Positions 34,207-46,927 of a DNA stretch of 64,000 nucleotides are shown here, piece after piece. The stretch comes from Chondrus crispus. Its lineage: Eukaryota > Rhodophyta > Florideophyceae > Gigartinales > Gigartinaceae. Positions within the stretch are counted from its first letter, which is position 1. Each line of letters begins with the position of its first letter. The stretch covers positions 1-64,000 of the forward strand of contig NW_005179239.1 in the NCBI RefSeq assembly GCF_000350225.1, read 5' to 3'. A program made the position numbers and the translations under genes. A model generated the notes under the pieces. The model had not been told where the DNA came from. It worked only from the letters and a program-made list of their open reading frames with translations, and ran no database searches.

Positions 34207-37200
34207 AGAGGGGAATCTCGCATGAGTCGCGAGAGGCACAGGGTCGACGTACTGTGCCCGGGGCTCAGCCCCGTTCCCCGTCTCTAAAGGAAAAATCAGG
34301 CCTCGAGGAGGAGGTTGTTGGATTGGTGGATAAGCCCAAAGGGCCAGCTCAAGTCAAGAAAATTTTGAGCCGAGCCCGAGATCATCCGCTGGAAGAAGTT
34401 CGAAGACCCTGGTACAGGGTTAAGCGAAGGGAATGTCCCGAGAAGATTTTGGTTCTTGCGCGAAAAAACTACAAAGTGTACGCGGACATTGGACCAACAG
34501 TCGGATTGATGGCCCGGGTGTTGTCTGTTTTAAACACCGGCGCGGGACCAAATCATGTGCGAAAATCGGAACTCCCAGCTGGAATGGAATCTCTAGTGTC
34601 CTACGAACCGACCCAAGACATTGGCGACGCGAACAATAGGCCACTCCGGACTCTCGGCACAATTAGAATGCCTGTGAGGCTTGGAAAATTTGTTGCCGCA
34701 GCCGAGTTTATTGTATGCGAAAAACTAGCCGTCCCGCTAATTCTAGGCGCGGACTACTGTGACCGGTTTGTGGAAGCAATTTATCCAAGGAAGAAAACGG
34801 TCGAGTTGGCGAATTTCTCGGAGGTTCCGATAGTTAGGTGGTTCTCGACGAGAAGAGGGAAGAAGAATCTCGTCCCGGGAGAGGACGAGAATGATGGAAA
34901 GGTGGAGCGAATTTCCCCTAAGGTAAAAGTGGCAAGAGCCACAACTATCGAGCCAGGGACGCAACGCGTCGTGAAATGCACCTCGAAGAGGGCGGGCTTA
35001 GTTGTGGTTCAGCCGTACTCGTCGTTGTACGAAAGGCACGGGCTGACGTGTACAAATGGTGTTGTTCAGGTCGAGCCTGACCGGCCATTTCGTTTACTCG
35101 TTGCGAATTTTAGGACGTACCGTGTCAGGGTGCAAAAAGGCCAAGTGGTGGCAGAATTATTACCGCACCCCAGAGCCGCGCTCGAGAGCAAAACCACCAT
35201 TGGTGAAGTTCTCGGAATTCAAGAAAGGAAGAAGGAAAATTTTCCTAATTCTACCAAGACGCCTACGGGCGAGGCAAGATGCGAACCGTCGGATCAAGAT
35301 CGCGAGGACCAGCAGGGAGAACGGGAGGAAAGGCTCTCCGCGACGGCAACTACGACGCCGGAGCGGCGGATTGAGCCTCCCCCGCCGGACGTGGAGGAAC
35401 TCGACCTGAGCCACGTGCCGGACCGGCTGCGCGAGCGGTTCCGTCGGATGTTGAAGAAGTATTCAAGGATGTGGGATGGGACGCTTGGCGAAATTAATAC
35501 CACAGTCCATCGGATCGAGTTGATCCCGGAGACTCGTCCCATCGCACAAGCCCCGTATCGGGCCGGGCCTAAAGCCCGCGAAGTAGAAGATGCAGAGGTG
35601 CAGAAGATGTTGGAGGCAGGAGTGATAGAACCAGCGCAGTCAGAATGGGCGTCGCTCGTGTTGCTGGTGCCCAAGCCGGACGGGTCAATGCGTTTTTGCG
35701 TAGACTACCGCAGGTTGAACGCAGTGACGGTGAAGGACACGTACCCCTTACCGCGCATGGATGAGTGCCTGGACTCGCTTGGTGACATCAAGGTTTTCTC
35801 CGCGTTGGACGCGATCTCGGGATATTGGCAGATGCCTATCCCTGAGCGCGACCGCGACAAGACCGCATTTTCGTGTCACTCAGGACTGTATCGCTTCTTA
35901 AGAATGCCCTTCGGGCTAACTAACGCGCCAGCGACGTTTCAGAGAGCAATGGATATCCTGCTCTCTCCGTTCCGTTGGAAGTGCTGTTTGGTGTATCTGG
36001 ACGACATAATAATTTTTAGCAAGTCGTGGGAGGAGCACATCGTGCACGTGGATGAAATACTTTCTGTATTGGAGATCGCAGGTGTGAAGCTCAAGCTTCG
36101 CAAGTGTGAATTTTTCGTCGAAAAGATCAAGTACCTGGGCCATGTAGTTCGGCCAGGTACATTGGAAGTGGACGCTGCGCGAACCGTCGCATTGGAACAA
36201 GTGAGGTACCCTCAAACGCAGACCCAGCTCAGGAGCTTCTTGGGACTTTGTAATGTCCACCGCAGATTCGTTCCGCATTATGCGAAAATCGCGCATCCGC
36301 TCAGTCAACTGTTGAAGAAGGGACAACCGGTCCAGTTGGAAGGATTCGACGAACCGTGCAAGAAAGCTTTTCATATGCTCAAGGACGCCATCTTGGCACC
36401 GCCGGTGTTGGCGCTGCCGAAGAAGGACCTACCCTACTCGGTAGATACCGATGCAAGCGACTACCAAATAGGCGCTGCACTATTTCAAACACACCCGGAT
36501 GCGCAACGCAAACCCATCGGGTTCTTTTCAAGAACGTTAGCCGCAGCCGAGAGAAACTATTCTGTATCAGAAAAAGAATGCCTAGCGGTAATTTGGGCCG
36601 TACAGACTTTAAGACCATATCTATATGGCGAGCACTTCATTGTGCATACCGACCATGCCCCATTGAGGTGATTGATGAACGCAACCGAGCCCAGCGGGAG
36701 ATTAATCCGATGGAGGCTCCGTCTCTCGGAATTCGATTTCGAAATCAAGTACAAGAAGGGCAAGGCGAACAGTCAAGCTGATGCCCTGTCATGATTACGG
36801 ACCGCAGGAGAAACCGTCGACAAAATCGACGACGAAATCCCATGCTTTATGGCCGAACCGGCCGAGGGTACAGTGGAGAACGAGGAAAGTTTTGACGCGA
36901 TAGACGACATCCTCGCTCTTGAGGGGGGAACCGCCCCTAATCGCCTCGATCAATTCCAAGCTGTCACTCCGGAGGAGCTCATTCGTGAGCAAGCCGTCGA
37001 CCCCTTCTGCAATCGCATCAAGGAAGAAATGGACGCCGGAAAGGTGAGAACATTCAGCATGGAGACCGAGGAACTCGAAGGAACTGTATGCCGTACCGCG
37101 GCAGAGTTTGTACAAATGGTAATACCACAATCGTTAAGGGACCGCGTCCTAGGGTTGAGCCACTACGCAAAATTGGCAGGCCACCCGGGAGGCAGGAAAC

Positions 37201-38267
37201 TTTACAAGACTTTGAGAAGATATTTTTATTGGCCTACGATGGCCCTAGACTGCTATGCCGTCGCGAAGAATTGCGCCGCATGTGCGCCGGAGAGGGTGAA
37301 GTTAAGAAGAAACACGAAGGAAATGAAGCTGTTCACGCCCAAAGCTCCGCTGGAGTTTGTCGCCATCGACATCCTCGGCGAGCTAATTACAACTAAACGA
37401 GGAAATCGGTACATTCTCGTGATCAGCGATCGATACTCGAAACTGGTACGAACCGTACCGTTGAAGAAGATATCAGCTGCGCACATCGCACAAGCCCTCG
37501 TTCACCATTGGGTATTCGTGTACGGACCGCCGGTCAAGCTGCTGTCCGACAATGGAACACAGTTCACGGCCCGGTTCTTTCAGAATGTCTGCCGAATTCT
37601 CGGCATACGCAATGTGTTCACGACTACGTACCACCCGCAAGCCAACGGCCAATTTGAGAGGTTTAACCGCACGCTGACTTCCGCGTTGCGAAAATACGAT
37701 GGAGAGCATCCCAAGGACTGGGATCTATTTAGCGACGCTGTGACGTTTGCATACAACACGCAAGTTCATCGAACTACGAGTATCGCGCCCTTCGAGCTGG
37801 TTTTAGCTCGGGCGCCGAGAAGCATTGCGTTACAAGCACAGCCAAGTTTGGAAGGATTTAGCTCGAATCGAGCGTACTACCTGAAATGGCAGTCGTGGTT
37901 GGAAAGCCTGATGAAAGGCGCTGATGGGAGTTTGCGAAAGGAACAAGCCCGGTACAAGCGAAATTTCGACGCACGCCTTCGCAAACCGCAATATGAGATC
38001 CCGCCGGGGTCCTACGTGTTCCTTCGGAAGGAGCAGGGCACGGCTAGCGAACCGAAACACAAGCTGGCACAAGTAGCCACAGGACCTTATCAGGTCCGAA
38101 GATCGGATCAACATACGGTAGTCATTGCCATTGGCGATCAGGAGGAACGCGTATCGCGAGACAGGGTGGAGTTAGCCCCAAGCCCGATGGACTATGCGCC
38201 GATAACTGGCCTACGGCAAGCGCTACAGTTCCTGGGAGAGCCGGAGCTAAACGAAGAAGGAGAGTAA
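34017..38267 (+). pseudogene. Pol polyprotein of giant element
   Basis: The pol frame is open from 34017 and lies in the -1 frame relative to gag, overlapping its tail by about 190 nt. It has a protease with NTGAGPN at 34533 (element 1 and the family have DTGA), RT with YLDD at 35994-36005, RNase H (DTDAS near 36444), and integrase with an HHCC finger (37158-37290) and a complete D, D, E triad (AIDIL, SDNGTQF, QFERFN). Stops at 36669 (TGA at an expected Trp) and 36792 (TGA at an expected Arg) split it within and after RNase H. The segment 36849-38267 is intact and starts with ATG. An initiation codon for pol is not evident, which suggests frameshifting from gag. Confidence 0.92.
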
Positions 38268-38659
38268 TGGAGGACGAGGAACGTCCTCACACCCGTGTGC
38301 CTACGACGGGGGACCAGGATAATTTAGTTGGTCGAACGCCGACAACGGAGACACCTCCAGACCTACGCGAGTTCGGAAAGTCCAGAGAAGAGGATGAGTT
38401 GGAAGATCTTCGGAAGGGGGAAGGACAGTTGGACACGCAGGAAGAAGGAACCGAGAGTCAGGAGTATGTGATCGACAAGATCGTAAACCACGGCTACGAC
38501 GAGGAGAAATTAATTCTCAAAGTGAGGTGGTATGGGTATACTATCGAGGACGCAACGTGGGAACCTATTGAGCAGATCCCCCGCAGCGCAGTAGTCACAT
38601 ATTTCCGAAGGAAAAGGCTACCCTTACCCACGCAAGCGTCGCACGCACAACCGGGATAG
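38267..38659 (+). CDS. Chromodomain ORF of giant element
   Basis: This is a 130-residue ORF whose ATG shares one base with the pol stop (TAATG at 38265-38269), in a different frame. An acidic linker is followed by a canonical chromodomain at residues ~64-112: YVIDKIVNHGYDEE, LKVRWYGYTIEDATWEP, then YFRRKRLPL. The aromatic cage positions (Y, W, W or Y) are present. In chromoviruses this domain is normally fused to the integrase C-terminus and directs integration to modified histone tails. Here it would need stop-start reinitiation, frameshifting, or a lost in-frame junction. Confidence 0.85.
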   Translation: MEDEERPHTRVPTTGDQDNLVGRTPTTETPPDLREFGKSREEDELEDLRKGEGQLDTQEEGTESQEYVIDKIVNHGYDEEKLILKVRWYGYTIEDATWEPIEQIPRSAVVTYFRRKRLPLPTQASHAQPG

Positions 38660-41600
38660 CCATCGTAAATAGAATTAGTAGGTTAGAGACAACAGAGAGG
38701 TCAGAACTTCGAGAAAGGAACACATCTACGGGGTTCGCAGATAAGGAGTTTGAAGGAAAGGAGAGCAAGGCAGAGAAGCGAGACTGTAACCTTGGATGAG
38801 GCATTGAGCCTCTCGGAAAACACATACGCTTCATCACGGTACGCACGAGAAATGACGTTTCGAACGAACGGTCCGCCCACGTGGGGGGGATGATGAAATC
38901 AAATTATATATACATATGTAAGCGTGTCGACAACAACCCGCTGAACAGGCGACACAAGTGAGAAGTCGATTCCAGCCATGCTGTGAAATTATAATCAAAA
39001 AGCAGGAAAAATTACGGCAGCTGCAGTACGCACGATAAGTGGTGATCGTTTGCCACAGTCGGCGACATAACTATTCTAAGTCGCCCCGCAGCCAAGCCCC
39101 ACCCGACCTCACACGAAGCCGATCGTCACACTCACTGCTAACACACTGCCCATGCTCGCCGAGCACGAAGACTCGTCCAAAGGGACCACCCTCAGAAGAG
39201 CGCGGTTACGAATTCACCCGCAGTGACCGACGTCGACGCTCACAATCGGTCCTATTATCTTTTTTTCCAGGACGGTCTACTTAGCACTTACCCATCATGA
39301 TTTCTCTTCAACTCTGTCGTTTCTTTGTTTCTTTATTTTATTCACTTTCCTCTTTTCTGTTTTGTTATTGTTCTGTTCCAGTTACTATTATTTTCTGTGT
39401 CGTCAAGGAGACGACCTCGCACTGCGAGGGTCGATCAGAAGAACCTACAAGGACTAAGAAGGAGGCTATTGCCACGCCAATGAGAAGGGGAACCCTACAG
39501 TAGACCCAAGATTCGAAACAAGGCGTTCCATTGAGAACGAAGAAGAAGCCCCTTCCCCCCGTGAGGATGCGCGCAATGAGGCGCGAAGGACGAGCGAGGG
39601 TCGTACGAGACCTGATGAGCACCAAGCGGGCAGTATGGTCCGTGTCTCGAAAGGATACGTCGGAAACCCTGAAGGATGCCCTCCCACCTTGTACATGAAT
39701 TTACTTTCGCGGCGACTCTCTTCACTTTTTTACTTTTTTCCTTTACCGTGCAGAAGGCACTGACGAGACACGTAATTATAATAGCCCCACGGGGTGAAGC
39801 TCCCAACTGATGGAGACCTCTCAGGCAACGTTCACCGTATACGTGAACCGGCTACTGTGTCTTTGTCATTTTTTTGTTTTGTTTCGAGGTTAATCTACGC
39901 AGGACGAATGGTATCGTTAGCTCCTTGGGAGAAGGAGTCAAATCTGAGAAAGGGAGTTCGAACCCCCGACGAGGGCCTGGTGCAAGTTTCATTGAGACCC
40001 TCGATATTGGCTTGAAAAAAAGCGTACCGACACAGCCCCTATTGGTTCTATTATTTTTGCTGTCCTCGCATCTCCCCAATATCACCAGGGGATCGGACGC
40101 AAGCGCGTCTGCGCGGGATCTCAATGGGAAAATTATGACAATCCTTAAGGAAAGGTTATGCACTCTGCTTCCGTGACGGTCCCCAGAGGAGCACTCCTCA
40201 CCGGAATCATGGACCCCATTGGCCATACACGCCCTCTGGCCTATGCAAAAAGAGGGACACGCGCTGTGTAGTGAGTACGTACTTGACAGATCGTATCGAC
40301 CGAGGATATGAAGGGGACGGTAGGAAGTCACGGGAAGGAGAGCTTGGATGAAGACCCCAGGAAGGAGGTCGACGCACCGTCGGTAACAAGAATCAATTCT
40401 GGAACCTCACACTCGAGAAAAGAACGCCAGACAAATGATGATGAAATGAGAAGTGAGACGCTACTTTGACTTGGTACCGAGAGCGCGCGACATGCCAAAG
40501 CACGAGAAAGGAGGTGCGAAGCACCATTCGAAAATATTAACAAGAATTAGGGAAATCATGGTCGCCGCGAGGTATCATGCCTGTTTGTTGGCACAAGCCA
40601 CAACCGCCGATCCCCCGACACACCACAGCCCCCAAAAGGGGAAGAGCTCGACAAAGACTCCCCTTTTCTTTTTTTTCTCTCGCCCACCTGGCACTCGCCA
40701 CTCTAGTGAGCGCTTATTTATGAGGATCACGGACGTACTCCGAGGAGAAGGACGTCCACAGAAAAGAAAGGACGAGGTCCTGGCCCCGCGCCTTTCAGGA
40801 AGGGCTTACGAGCGAGTGCGCGTGCGCGCTGTTGCGCATAATGAAGGCGCTGCCTTCTTCTCCTTCTCCCTACCTTTTATTTTTTTTCGATTGGTTGAGG
40901 GCATGACCTTACATCGGAGCTTCGCCAAATACTGGCAGAAGCAACGGGAAAACGAAGACAGCTAAGACCATAATTGCTACCGGAGGGGACGGTTTCATAG
41001 CTGTACCAACGATCCAGGGATCACCCAGACCAAGGTGTCAGTGGCTCGTGAGATCGACAAGCGTCGATCCTCGTCAACAACAGTCCAGGACAGCGACACG
41101 AATGAGGGGATCATCCTTGAGTACCGGCATGACGACGTCGCTCCACGTACAGGATTCTCCCTTGTCATACACCACCAGATGGTTTAACTTCGCGACAGTT
41201 TGTACCGAGAACTACAGTCCTCGCCGAAGGCAGACGCGCCATGAGGCGATACCTGCCCCGATGCGCCTTTGTAAGTTGATGTAAGCATAGAGACGCTGAC
41301 CGGAGCGTAGAACCACCCCGGTCGCGAGGGGGGAACGCGAATCGACGAGATAACCTGCATCGCGAAGCGAACACACTCGAGGTCACGCACAGTAATAGCC
41401 CTCGAACCACGGGGATTGGGAGAAACTGAGTGGAAAAATGTTACGATACGGCAGGTGTGGAGAGGCGGAAGCCCACCGAGACAACCCCAGTGAGTTGGAA
41501 GAGGAACGAAAACGTGGAGATGAACGTGTCAACTATTTTTACGAAATTCGCGTGACTTTTGATGGCAATGATGGGCGAAATGGTCCTCTGATATTGTAAG

Positions 41601-42516
41601 GGTTGTGCAGTAGACCCCAATCGTGTTAATGGACGAAGCGGCCAAGCTGGACCGGAGGGTTCGAGCGTCTCGACGGCGACGACCCATACGTTATTTTATT
41701 TTGATGTCGCAACCCCCCTCGTCTTGTCGGATTTAATTGACAATAATATTCCCCCTAAAGAGCCCCGAGAACGGATGGTAGGTGGTCTTGATGACGTTTT
41801 CGAGGATGCCCGATGTGCGAGAAAAGAGGAGGTAAGTGAGGAATTTGAAGAGGTAAAAAGGGAGAGACAAAAAGAGGAGGTAAACCACAAAAGAGGAGGA
41901 AAGGGAAGACGTATATCGAGGATGGGAGAAAGGGAATGCGCAGGAAATTGGGGGAAATCGAGAAATGAAAAGGAGGAAAGAAAAACGGACCACCTCAGAG
42001 ACTCTAGGGGGGGACTGTATTTCCTTGAGGGGGAATCTCCAAATGGGCAACGGAGCAACTGAAGATGCGATCACTGACGACGTCTCGTGGATGGCTGAAC
42101 AAAAAGGGGGGAGGGCGACTAGAAAAATTGTCTGGGACCGCCACGTCCCCGCCTACGGCAAGAAGAGGGCAAACGAAAGGAGGAAGTCGGAGATGCCGGA
42201 AACACGCACGTTGCCGCCCCCGTTAGGCAGAGTCAGGGCGTAGGAAAAGAGGGAGGAAAATGGTCAAGGATAAAGAGGAGGAATTGAAGAGAAGGAAACA
42301 TAGGGAAATCAGGAAAGGGAAAACTGAAAATGCAAAAGAGGAGGAGGTGGGAAATAACAGGAGATTCGCAGGTGGGTTCTTTTTATCGCCCAAAGGTCGT
42401 ACGATAAAGTCCCTAGTCGACTATCATGCGGGCAGGATGGGAAAAGAAGGACAGGTCGCAAGGAAGTGCTGTGGCCACCGTCTCAACGAGACTATGCCCC
42501 AAGAGATTTTCCCTTT
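38660..42516. other. Long 3' region of giant element, no recognisable gene
   Basis: About 3.9 kb between the chromodomain ORF and the nested element. The plus strand becomes purine-rich (GGAGGAAAGG and GAAGAGG runs) from about 41720 to 42360, where a frame at 41724-42062 reads charged, KRE-rich sequence. No domain is recognised. Its plus strand would be in the genomic RNA. Confidence 0.5.
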
Positions 42517-42551
42517 CGTCTGTATTTCTGATTTTCTAAAATTTCCTATGC
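42517..42551 (+). repeat. Left terminal inverted repeat of nested element
   Basis: Starts CGTCTGTATTTCTGATTTTC. It pairs with the complement of 49684-49718, which starts CGTCTGTTTTTCTGATAGTC. Confidence 0.75.
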
Positions 42552-42660
42552 AGAGACCATGCAAGCCCATGCTCACAATTGGAGCGGTTATCATAAGTTT
42601 TCCATGGGGATTGGCCTAGGCCTGGTCCTATGCAATACCAAGCATGTTCCATGGAACCGT

Positions 42661-42965
42661 CCATGCAACAGTCTATGTCTGCATGGGGCAATGGTGGCCA
42701 AACCAATTGAGATATGTTCAATGCGAGCTCATGCAGGCATTGGTGTGCATGGGTATTCATGGGCTCCGCATGGCGGATTCAATCCAAGTTTTAGTTTTGC
42801 CAAACATGTTCCATAGAACCGTCCATGCAACAGTCTATGTCTGCATGGGGTAATTATGGCCAAACCAATTGAGATATGTTCAGTGCGAGCTCATGCAGGC
42901 ATTGGTGTGCATGGGTGTTCATGGGCTACGCATGGCGGATTCAATCCAAGTTTTAGTTTTGGCCC
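42661..42965 (+). repeat. 162-bp tandem repeat at left end of nested element
   Basis: The unit beginning CCATGCAACAGTCTATGTCT at 42661 repeats at 42823 with few changes, about 1.9 copies. All frames on the plus strand are largely open because of composition, so the ORFs across it are not genes. Confidence 0.9.
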
Positions 42966-43135
42966 GAAAGTGCGATACAATCCGTTTTATCGATATCTGC
43001 TCTGATGCTGCACCGCAACCCTCAGTGCAGTCAGTATCTACAACCGCTACCCCAGCACCCTTGCCCTACATGGAGGACTCGCCGGTCCCCCGTTGACAGT
43101 TCTTTAGAAGTCCCGTCCAAGAGTCATCATGACAT

Positions 43136-43166
43136 GAAATTACTCAACATGATGTTGAGTAATTTC
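43136..43166. other. Perfect 13-bp hairpin
   Basis: GAAATTACTCAAC and its exact complement are separated by five bases. It lies in a gene-free part of the nested element. Function is unknown. Confidence 0.85.
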
Positions 43167-43290
43167 TGAGGACTACAGTGGTAAATCGTAATTTTGTTTA
43201 AACCCAGGCGCGTTTTGAGAGTGTTTGGAGATCGTGCGGGATGAACCAACCCAGAATTTCTGTTTTGTAGTGAAAAGAGGGTAGTGTACA

Positions 43291-43527
43291 TTACGAAGGA
43301 AGTCTCAGCTTGCGCACCGTTTCGAGAAGACTTGGTTCACTACCCTTTCGCAGCCCCATTGTCCGCAGACTTGTAAAATCGATCGTTGGGTCTTGAGCTG
43401 CTGCGCTCACTGCCAATCCGTTTTCTTGATCCGTGTACTGCCCGAAGAATGTCTCAACGTTCGAATCTTCATGAGATTTGCCAGCGGGACACTGCCAGAA
43501 ATTAAAATTGTGCAAATCTACAAATTA
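43291..43527 (-). pseudogene. Short gene-fragment-like frame
   Basis: An open frame without an ATG reads HNFNFWQCPAGKSHEDSN and ends with SLLETVRKLRLPS. Its composition is protein-like and unlike the flanking AT-rich DNA. It could be the end of a captured exon. The family is not recognised. Confidence 0.3.
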
Positions 43528-44239
43528 TGTATTAATCTAAACATTATTTAAAATTCAACAAATTATTTATTTATTATTAGTATTCATGCAGAATTGAACT
43601 AGCGACCAAAATAAAAGGGTAGCAGGGGAGTTGTACCGAAGCACACCGCCCCTGCTGAAACCCCTTCTCCATCGCCCCGCCTTTGCGTGCACACGACTAC
43701 CGACCTTTCTGGCGGTGCCAGAAGTAAATTTCCAACCTATTTATATCCGACGATTTCATGCTACAGTATCGGCCTCCCTGTGCATCGGCCCCCCTTGATT
43801 AGTGGAAATAAAGACAGAGTATAAGGTTAGAGAAACAAATGAACTTTTCTGTATCGGCCCACCGCCCACCCTTGCAATTCAATAAAATTCCTCCCCTGCG
43901 CAATTTTACACGTGGCTGCAGTCGAGGCATTGCCCGCCCCAGCATTTAATATCCGACGCTCCTCTGCCACCAGGGGGCGCTTCCACTCCTGCAGCCCAGC
44001 CTCCCCCCTCTTCGTAACCTCCTGTTCCGCTTCCACTACTTTCGGACGTCAGCGCGCGCTGCAGAAGCGTCTCCACCCGCTCGGCGACAGCTGCGCCTAC
44101 GACTCCGTCGTCCGCGCAGACGTGCCACACGCCCGCGGTGCGCCTGCCCCACACGCGCGTCGCTGCCGTCGCGACGGCAAAATTGATCGCGGAGAAGAGG
44201 CTGGCGCGTGCACAAAGTGCAGGAGGAGCTGATAGGACA

Positions 44240-44764
44240 GCCGATCAGCACCGCCAGATCGCGTGCTCATCCCTCACGTCGTCATCGAGACGCACGCCGA
44301 GTTTGTGGCGCGCAACGCCGTCGACCTCTTGTCTCCGCCGACCCTGCCGCGCTCCATGAGCCCTTTGTACAGCTGCCTCTCGTCCAGCTCGCCCTCCATC
44401 CCGTCCCTGCTCTTCGCCGACACGTTCTCCCTCCGCAAGTACCTCCCGATGCAGCGCATCAGCTCCCCAGCGTCATACAGGTTGATCACCTCGTCGTACC
44501 GCCGATAAATCCCCCGCATCCTCTCCGTGTCACTATGCCGTGTTCCCGTCGTAAAACTGGTGCAGGTTGCACCTGAGCAACTTTCCCACGAACGTCCGAT
44601 AGCTCTCCCGATAATTCACCCCGAAATGCTTCCCCTTCAACATCCGATTGAAAAGAAACATGCTTCCCCACTGCATCGCGTAGCCCACCTCGCCAGTTGC
44701 GTAACAGCGATTTTAACATTTCCACCCCCACAATATTATCAATCTTATCCTCGAAAACAGGCAT
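44240..44764 (-). pseudogene. Broken C-terminal part of the captured gene
   Basis: Minus-strand segments in different frames read as protein: a stretch near 44550-44660 with KGKHFGVNYRESYRTF and LLRCNLHQFYDGN, then 44520-44340 with RGIYRRYDEVINLYDAGELM and DERQLYKGLMERGR. They follow the Sel1-like repeats in the same orientation and probably belong to the same ancestral gene. Frame changes and stops show it is decayed. Confidence 0.45.
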
Positions 44765-44788
44765 CCGTCAGTAGTGAGACTCAAAATC

Positions 44789-46056
44789 TTATTCCAGCAG
44801 CTCAGTCAAAGTGCTGGTAACCGTAAAAGCAACGGCGTCAACTCTGGGACGCATGAGATTTCGGACATTGGTCTCGTCCAGGTCGAGCACGTCGTGAATA
44901 ATCTGAGACTCGCATTTCTCCATACCGCCTGAGCCACTAGCGCCAGCAACAACGCAGAGCCACTCCGTTGTTCCGTCTTTTTCAATCGCCATGGTATACA
45001 GCCATGCCGCCTGCCCTATGTTACGGCCCACCCCGTCCGCCCCGTGCTGCATCAGCGTGACAAGATGCACCATACTGTCTTCCTCAATCGCATCCTCAAG
45101 CAGCTTCGGAGCCCGCGCAGCGTTCTGCAACCCCATCTCCTCCATCCATCAGGAGGAGAGCCAGATTCAACTTAGTGCTACCGCTGCGCACGCTCGTACA
45201 GCTCCAGAGCGCGGACCTCGTCCATTTCCACTCCTTCCGTGCTGTGGTGTAGCAGCAGACCAAGATTGTCCAATGCATGCACATCGTCCCTCCTGTCAAT
45301 CGCAAGCTCGTACAGCTCTGAGGAGCGAACCCCGTTCTTCACGACCCCCACGCCGTCCTGCAGTACGAGGCCGAGGTGCACCATCTCTCATTCGTACAGC
45401 GTTAACCGCGTTCGTCTCGACTCCCTCAGTGCCCTTTTGAAAGAGGAGACCGAGATTGACCATCGAAGCGACATCATTACCCTTCTCGATCGCACGCTCC
45501 CACTTGTCTATGCCGTGTTTCTCTCGAATCCCTCCACATCATATGCCAGCAGGGTGCCGAAATTGATTATAGAATGGACATGATCTTGTTGCTCAATCGC
45601 CCTCTTCCATAGTTTGACAGCCCGCGCTCCATCCTTCCCAACTCTGTCGTTCCCATCCCTCATTAGGTTGCCAAGCTTGTATATCGCGTCGACACACAGG
45701 TCTACATCGCTCGCACGTTCGTACAACTACACGGCGCAAGCCACGTTCCTATCGATCCCCTCTGCGCTCTTCTACAACAGCAAGCCGAGCGCGACCATCG
45801 CGCTGACGTCATCCTTGTCGATCGTGTTTTCGTGCAACTATGCAGCACGGACTGCATTCATGTCCACCCCGTCTGCCCCCTTCTCCAGTGGTGTGCCGAG
45901 GCTCACCATCGCGGCGGTATGACCGTGATCCCCAATCGCACGTAGGTCCTCAGTTCGATCCCTCTCTCCATCTACTTTTTGATTCGTACTTATCTCTCTG
46001 CTTAACCGCAGTGTTGGAACACCTCCCGTCGACTTCCCCAATGAAATTGAACTCAA
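44789..46056 (-). pseudogene. Sel1-like repeat protein fragments
   Basis: Minus-strand frames at 46056-45838, 45726-45508, 45384-45178 and 45145-44789 each carry repeats of the Sel1/TPR type. Examples are AMVSLGTPLEKGADGVDMNAVRAA, AIYKLGNLMRDGNDRVGKDGARAVKLWKRAI and ALDNLGLLLHHSTEGVEMDEVRALELYERA. The G-A-x-x-L and L-Y-x-x-A pattern at about 36 residues is typical. Frames change between units and stops occur. Sel1-like proteins act as adaptors in eukaryotes. The gene has been carried inside the nested element, itself inside a retroelement. Confidence 0.75.
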
Positions 46057-46060
46057 GAAC

Positions 46061-46927
46061 CTCCTGAAGTTGGCTTGGCCATTTTCTTCCGACTGCTGTG
46101 AAGTTCGATAAGAAGATCTTCTCTGTAGCTCGTGCCACGTTTGATCATCTTAACGTAGTATTTCATTCGTTTGCGGAACGGAACGTTTTCATCGTGCTTC
46201 TTCTTTGGTCAACGTAGTCAAGTTCTATGGCTGTACGACGATGAGCTGCCAGAAACGGCTCGAATCGATCATTCTTGGGAGTACCTTGACACTTGTGTGT
46301 GCTGAGTAGCTGTGGCAATGGAAGGCGTGTCGGCATTAGGGAACATCGGAGCGTCGCGCATGGTGATATATGAGCGGTGGCGGGCTCGGGTGTGGGAAAG
46401 GAAAGAGATGTCCGACCCCGACTACCTGCCAACCGAAAACGTCAACCTGTTTTCGATATCTGTTACAAACAATTACGACATGCTGGATTTTTGAAATCAT
46501 CCGCCTGCACCGTTGCGCAATCGTGCCTGTAGCCGCTAGCACTCCCACGCACAGAGAGCGACCTTCAACAATGCTTTGAGCTTCGGTGGCGATTGTTTTT
46601 ACGATTCGCGATGTGGGCAAGCTGGGCACCATGCCCATCTGCTTCGTTCAGGTCATGCTGTGCGGCTTCGACGTCGTCTAAGGTATGAGAAGACACCGTC
46701 ACTGCCCCCGTCTGCTGATCGTGCTTAGAGTGCGGGATGTGGGGCGCGGCGCAATTTACGTTGAACCTGCTAGCGCAAGAAATGCTTGGTTGTTCGGGGG
46801 AGGCACAGACGGACGGATCACTGGGAATTCATTGTTGTGTACTATTTGAACTTTTTTTGGTATAGCACTCGTATTTACGTTCTATTACAAGCCTCCAGGT
46901 TTGAGTACTACCCCTCGCTGTCGAAAC
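46061..46927. other. Region without recognisable genes
   Basis: Short overlapping frames only. Minus-strand 46336-46638 and plus-strand 46370-46579 are open but show no motif. It could hold introns or untranslated parts of the captured genes. Confidence 0.35.

Noticed and set aside
42559-43096. Repeat-spanning ORFs with MFHGTVHATVYVCMG
   Set aside because: They are translations of the 162-bp tandem repeat with no coding signal.
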